The translations under genes and the position numbers were made by a program. A model generated the notes under the pieces. The model did not search any database. It was given only the letters and a program-made list of their open reading frames with translations, and was not told where the DNA came from. This document shows positions 14,027-17,020 of a stretch of 17,020 nt of DNA, piece after piece. The stretch comes from Halieaceae bacterium (GTDB lineage Bacteria > Pseudomonadota > Gammaproteobacteria > Pseudomonadales > Halieaceae). The stretch lies in assembly GCA_011524755.1 (NCBI GenBank), contig WTJR01000071.1, positions 1 to 17,020 of the forward strand, written 5' to 3'. The first letter of the stretch is position 1. Each line of letters starts with the position of its first letter.

Positions 14027-14826
14027 TGGCGCTACGCGTGGCGGTGACAGGAGCGAGTGGTCGCATGGGTCAGGCTGTTGCGCGGGCCGTCTCAGCTGAG
14101 CCGGAGATGGAGTTAGCTTGTCTCGTTGCGCGCGCCGGTAGTGGACTCGTTGGGTCGAGCGCTGCGTCAATCGTGGGCGATGAAAATTGCCCAATAACCG
14201 TATCGGATGTTTTAGACCTCGACGCGGTTGATGTGGTCATCGATTTCACGCTCCCTGAGTCTTCACTGGTCAATGCGCGTGCCTGTGCTGAAGCAGGCGT
14301 CCCAGTTGTCATCGGTACGACAGGTTTCTCCGAGGCCGAGCAGGCGGATTTGGAGTCAACCTTGGCTTCGGTTGCTCGCTGTCAGGCGGCTAATTTCAGC
14401 ACCGGTGTCAATCTCGCGTACCGACTTCTTTCGCTTGCGGCTGAGGTGATGGGCGCAGATTCAGATATCGAGATTCATGAGGCGCACCATAAGCACAAAA
14501 TTGATGCGCCGTCGGGAACCGCACTTGCGATGGGACACGCTGTGGCTGACGCCATGGGTCAGTCACTCTCGGATGTTGCCCACTACGACCGCTCTGTCAA
14601 TCGTGAGGAGAGGGCGCCCGGCTCAATCGGTTTCTCTGTGACGCGAGCCGGTGAGATTGTCGGCGAGCACACAGTGCTATTTGCCGCAGAAGGTGAGCGA
14701 TTGGAAATTACCCACAAGGCCGGCAGTCGCGATGCGTTTGCAAACGGTGCGGTCCGCGCGGCGAAATTCATTGCCAATAAACCCGCTGGGGCTTACACGA
14801 TGTCCGACGTACTAGGACTGTCGTAA
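14026..14826 (+). CDS. dapB: 4-hydroxy-tetrahydrodipicolinate reductase DapB
   Basis: 266 residues. DapB carries out the NAD(P)H-dependent second committed step of the diaminopimelate/lysine pathway. The N-terminal Rossmann motif is VAVTGASGRMGQAV; DFTLPESS and VVIGTTGFS form the cofactor pocket. EAHHKHKIDAPSGTA carries the catalytic His (about 154) and Lys (about 158). The ATG at 14026 with GAAGGA 8 nt upstream is chosen over TTG at 14023. Coupling to dnaJ (one-base overlap) is notable because the pathway is unrelated, although dapB after dnaJ is a common gammaproteobacterial order. The usual downstream carAB is absent; a cnoX-like gene follows. Confidence 0.97.
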   Translation: MALRVAVTGASGRMGQAVARAVSAEPEMELACLVARAGSGLVGSSAASIVGDENCPITVSDVLDLDAVDVVIDFTLPESSLVNARACAEAGVPVVIGTTGFSEAEQADLESTLASVARCQAANFSTGVNLAYRLLSLAAEVMGADSDIEIHEAHHKHKIDAPSGTALAMGHAVADAMGQSLSDVAHYDRSVNREERAPGSIGFSVTRAGEIVGEHTVLFAAEGERLEITHKAGSRDAFANGAVRAAKFIANKPAGAYTMSDVLGLS

Positions 14827-14837
14827 CCGAGGATGTT

Positions 14838-15686
14838 ATGAACGTAGTCGACATTGACCAGAACAATGCGCAGCAATATCTGATTGACGAATCTTTCAAT
14901 CGCCCCGTGGTGGTCGATTTTTGGGCTGACTGGTGCGCGCCGTGTAAGCAGTTGATGCCTCTCTTGGAAAAACTCGCCGATGAATATGCGGGTGCGTTTC
15001 TCTTGGCCAAGATCAACGCCGATGAGCAGCAGGGTATCTCTCAGCAGCTCGGGGTTAGGAGTTTGCCGACCGTGATGGTGTTCAAGGACGGACAACCTGT
15101 CGACGGTTTTGCCGGTGCTCAGCCAGAAACTGCGGTACGCGAGATGCTTCAGAAGCACTTGCCATCGCCGTGGGATGCAAAAATCGCGGAGGCTACGGAG
15201 CTTCTGGATCAGGGCGATACCTCGGGTGCACTCGCATTACTGCGAGCGGCTTGGGAGGAGTCGAACAAGTTGTTGGAGATTACTTTGGCCTATGCCGGTG
15301 CCCTGGTTGAAGCGAATCGATTGGATGAGGCCGAGGAAGTGCTCAACGAGGTTCGTTTGGTGGACCGGGAGGCAGTGCATGAGCAGCTGATGGCTCAGAT
15401 TGAGTTGAAGCGAGAGGCCGGGAAGTCACCCGAGATAGAAGCGCTAGAGTCGGAGCTCGCAAGCGATGAGAGTAATCATTCGGTGCGTGTAAAGCTTGCT
15501 GTGCAGCTTACAACCGGGGCTCATTATCGCGATGCCCTCGAGCACTTATTGGTCGTCCTGCGTGCCGATCGCGATTGGAATAATGGTGAAGCCAAGCGGT
15601 TATATCTCGATACAATTGCCTCAATTGGCAAAGGAGATCCACTTGCCGCTGAGTATCAACGTAAACTCTTTTCTATACTGTACTGA
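14838..15686 (+). CDS. cnoX: CnoX/YbbN-like thioredoxin-TPR chaperedoxin
   Basis: 282 residues, matching E. coli CnoX (about 284). A thioredoxin domain spans about 1-110 with the active site WC33APC36 and cis-Pro77 (LPTVMVF, QPVDGF). A C-terminal helical TPR-type region (about 112-282) has LLDQGDTSGALALL, ANRLDEAEEVL and GAHYRDALEHLLVVL. CnoX holds unfolding proteins under oxidative stress and hands them to GroEL or DnaK. E. coli CnoX lacks the first active-site cysteine, whereas this one keeps both, like the redox-active Caulobacter form. GAGGA at 14829-14833 lies 11 bp after dapB, so it is in the dnaJ-dapB transcript, linking it genetically with the DnaK system. Confidence 0.9.
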   Translation: MNVVDIDQNNAQQYLIDESFNRPVVVDFWADWCAPCKQLMPLLEKLADEYAGAFLLAKINADEQQGISQQLGVRSLPTVMVFKDGQPVDGFAGAQPETAVREMLQKHLPSPWDAKIAEATELLDQGDTSGALALLRAAWEESNKLLEITLAYAGALVEANRLDEAEEVLNEVRLVDREAVHEQLMAQIELKREAGKSPEIEALESELASDESNHSVRVKLAVQLTTGAHYRDALEHLLVVLRADRDWNNGEAKRLYLDTIASIGKGDPLAAEYQRKLFSILY

Positions 15687-15699
15687 GAAGCGAATGTGC

Positions 15700-15721
15700 A
15701 GTGCCGGGGCAGGCACTTTTT
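15700..15721 (+). terminator. intrinsic terminator after cnoX
   Basis: AGTGCC (15700-15705) pairs with GGCACT (15712-15717) around a 6-nt loop, followed by TTTTCTT. It lies 13 nt after the cnoX stop and closes the dnaJ-dapB-cnoX group. Confidence 0.85.
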
Positions 15722-15785
15722 CTTGCAAAAAATTACCAAAACGCTAACATTCGCCTCGTTAAAAAAACCTACTCAAGGTTCAAAT

Positions 15786-15805
15786 TCGCCGGCATACCTC
15801 GGCGA
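15786..15805. repeat. small hairpin in the acyl-CoA dehydrogenase leader
   Basis: TCGCCG and CGGCGA form a perfect 6-bp stem with an 8-nt loop, 10 nt before the GGGAG ribosome site. It could be an operator or leader structure. No T-tract follows. Confidence 0.3.
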
Positions 15806-15828
15806 GAACACTCACGGGAGCACAGATA

Positions 15829-17004
15829 ATGGATATTGCACTATCAGCTGAAGACCTCGCGTTCCGCGATGAGGTCCGCAACTTCCTCGATACTGAATTT
15901 GACGCCGAAATGCAGGCGCACCTAAAAAGCCGCGGTTCTAAGGGCATGGTGGAGTGGCAGCAGAAGCTCTACGCAAAGGGTTGGGTAGCACCCAACTGGC
16001 CGGTGGAGCACGGTGGTACGGGTTGGACTGCGACACAAAAATACATTTGGGAGTCTGAGCGATCGCTTCGTGGCATCCCTGATGTCGTCCCCTTTGGCCT
16101 TGTAATGGTGGCCAACGTCATCATGGCGTTTGGTACTGACGAGCAGAAGGAGTACTTCCTCCCCCGCATTCTTAAGAGCGAAGACTGGTGGTGCCAGGGT
16201 TACTCAGAGCCTGGCTCAGGTTCTGACCTCGCAAGTCTTAAAACAAAGGCGGAGCGTGATGGAGATGACTACATCATTAACGGTGCGAAGATCTGGACTA
16301 CGTATGCGCAGCATGCGGATTGGATTTTCTGCCTTGTCAGAACTGACAACAGCGGCAAGAAGCAGGAAGGTATTACCTTCATCCTCGTCGACATGAAGTC
16401 AGAAGGCATCAAGGTCAACCCGATCATTGGTATTGATAACGAGCACAACCTCAACGAGGTTGAGTTCAACAACGTTCGCGTTCCTGCGAAGAACGTTGTC
16501 GGTGAAGTCGGTAAAGGTTGGACCGTAGCGAAAGCACTTTTGGCGCACGAGCGAACGGGTATCGCGGGTGTTGCCGACATCAAGCGCAACATGCGTCTCA
16601 TCAAAGAGGCAGCTGCCAGCGAGGTGAACGGTGGTCAGCGATTGATGGATGATCCTGGTTTTCAGCAGCGTATGGCGGATATCGAGGTCGAGCTTATGGC
16701 GCTCGAGTTCACAGAGCTCCGCACACTGGCAACTATGGCTGCGGGTGGTTTCCCTGGGCCCGAGTCTTCGCTTCTGAAGATCAAAGGTACTGAGCTTCAG
16801 CAGGCGACGCAGGAGCTTCGTATGGAGATAGCCGCTTACTATCAGGGCGTATTGCCGACCGATATGGATCCGGAAGTGCTGGGTCACGAATTTGGTTCAG
16901 ATGCCCGTCGTGCCTTCATGTACGGCCGAGCAGCAACAATCTATGGTGGTTCTAACGAGGTTCAGAAGAACATCATTTCCAAGTACGTACTTGGTCTCGA
17001 GTAA
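15829..17004 (+). CDS. acyl-CoA dehydrogenase family protein
   Basis: 391 residues, a full-length ACAD: N-terminal helical domain (EDLAFRDEVRNFL; VAPNWPVEHGGTGW), middle beta domain with the FAD/substrate pattern GYSEPGSGSDLASL and NGAKIWTTYA, and C-terminal helical domain ending AATIYGGSNEVQKNIISKYVLGL. It oxidises an acyl-CoA to the enoyl-CoA with FAD. At the usual MCAD catalytic-Glu place the protein has Y372-GG instead of YEG. Glu241 (LLAHERTGIAG) sits where LCAD and isovaleryl-CoA dehydrogenase carry their base. This resembles large subunits such as pimeloyl-CoA or steroid side-chain dehydrogenases, so a partner subunit may lie downstream, outside the window. GGGAG at 15816-15820 precedes the ATG. 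Confidence 0.93.
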   Translation: MDIALSAEDLAFRDEVRNFLDTEFDAEMQAHLKSRGSKGMVEWQQKLYAKGWVAPNWPVEHGGTGWTATQKYIWESERSLRGIPDVVPFGLVMVANVIMAFGTDEQKEYFLPRILKSEDWWCQGYSEPGSGSDLASLKTKAERDGDDYIINGAKIWTTYAQHADWIFCLVRTDNSGKKQEGITFILVDMKSEGIKVNPIIGIDNEHNLNEVEFNNVRVPAKNVVGEVGKGWTVAKALLAHERTGIAGVADIKRNMRLIKEAAASEVNGGQRLMDDPGFQQRMADIEVELMALEFTELRTLATMAAGGFPGPESSLLKIKGTELQQATQELRMEIAAYYQGVLPTDMDPEVLGHEFGSDARRAFMYGRAATIYGGSNEVQKNIISKYVLGLE

Positions 17005-17020
17005 GGACGCATTTCCCGAA

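Noticed and set aside
1..17020. tmRNA gene (ssrA), tRNAs, CRISPR or mobile elements
   Set aside because: ssrA often neighbours smpB, so I looked for it, but no tmRNA ends, tRNA-like cloverleaf, regularly spaced repeats or transposase were seen by eye. A covariance-model scan would settle this.

Overview
This window looks like a chromosomal segment of a marine-type gammaproteobacterium with about 55% GC. The order smpB / ratA-rnfH / bamE / fur / recN / hrcA-grpE-dnaK-dnaJ-dapB is the gammaproteobacterial arrangement, and the protein styles (Pseudomonas-like Fur, HrcA retained beside sigma-32-type promoters) suggest an OM60/NOR5 (Halieaceae/Cellvibrionales) relative. The lineage is inferred from remembered family sequences, not from a search. 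I support 19 complete protein genes and one 3' gene fragment. I see no tRNA, rRNA, tmRNA, CRISPR array, insertion sequence or phage gene.

Left part (1-2814): the tail of an unidentified gene is followed by a gene-poor stretch of about 515 bp. That stretch carries two copies of a 15-bp palindrome, TTCGCAAWTTGCGAA, and a hairpin with a U-tract that reads on the minus strand. Next comes a compact four-gene module: a secreted protein with four EF-hand loops, an ECF sigma factor, a one-TM probable anti-sigma protein (ATGA overlap with the sigma gene) and a membrane-anchored periplasmic protein of the metal-sensor/CpxP-like type (11-nt overlap). This is the least standard and most interesting part of the window.

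Middle part (2815-8868): a TauE/SafE-type exporter converges on smpB, and the two stop codons lie inside one perfect 16-bp palindrome. Divergent from smpB is a neurotransmitter:sodium symporter-family transporter, followed by ratA and rnfH. bamE (convergent with rnfH) and fur are divergent, and fur converges on recN. smpB has a clear TATAAT so close to its ATG that its mRNA may be leaderless. The Fur protein has no cysteine. The recN leader has three 14-bp direct repeats and no recognisable LexA box.

Right part (8869-17020): hrcA, grpE, dnaK, dnaJ, dapB and a cnoX-like thioredoxin-TPR gene run rightwards. grpE and dnaK each have a near-consensus heat-shock (sigma-32) promoter. A strong terminator separates dnaK from dnaJ, and dnaJ-dapB-cnoX form a tight group closed by a second terminator. 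The last gene is an acyl-CoA dehydrogenase with its own leader. Functionally the region combines protein quality control (DnaK system, HrcA, CnoX, tmRNA partner SmpB, BamE) with iron regulation, DNA repair and an envelope-signalling cassette.
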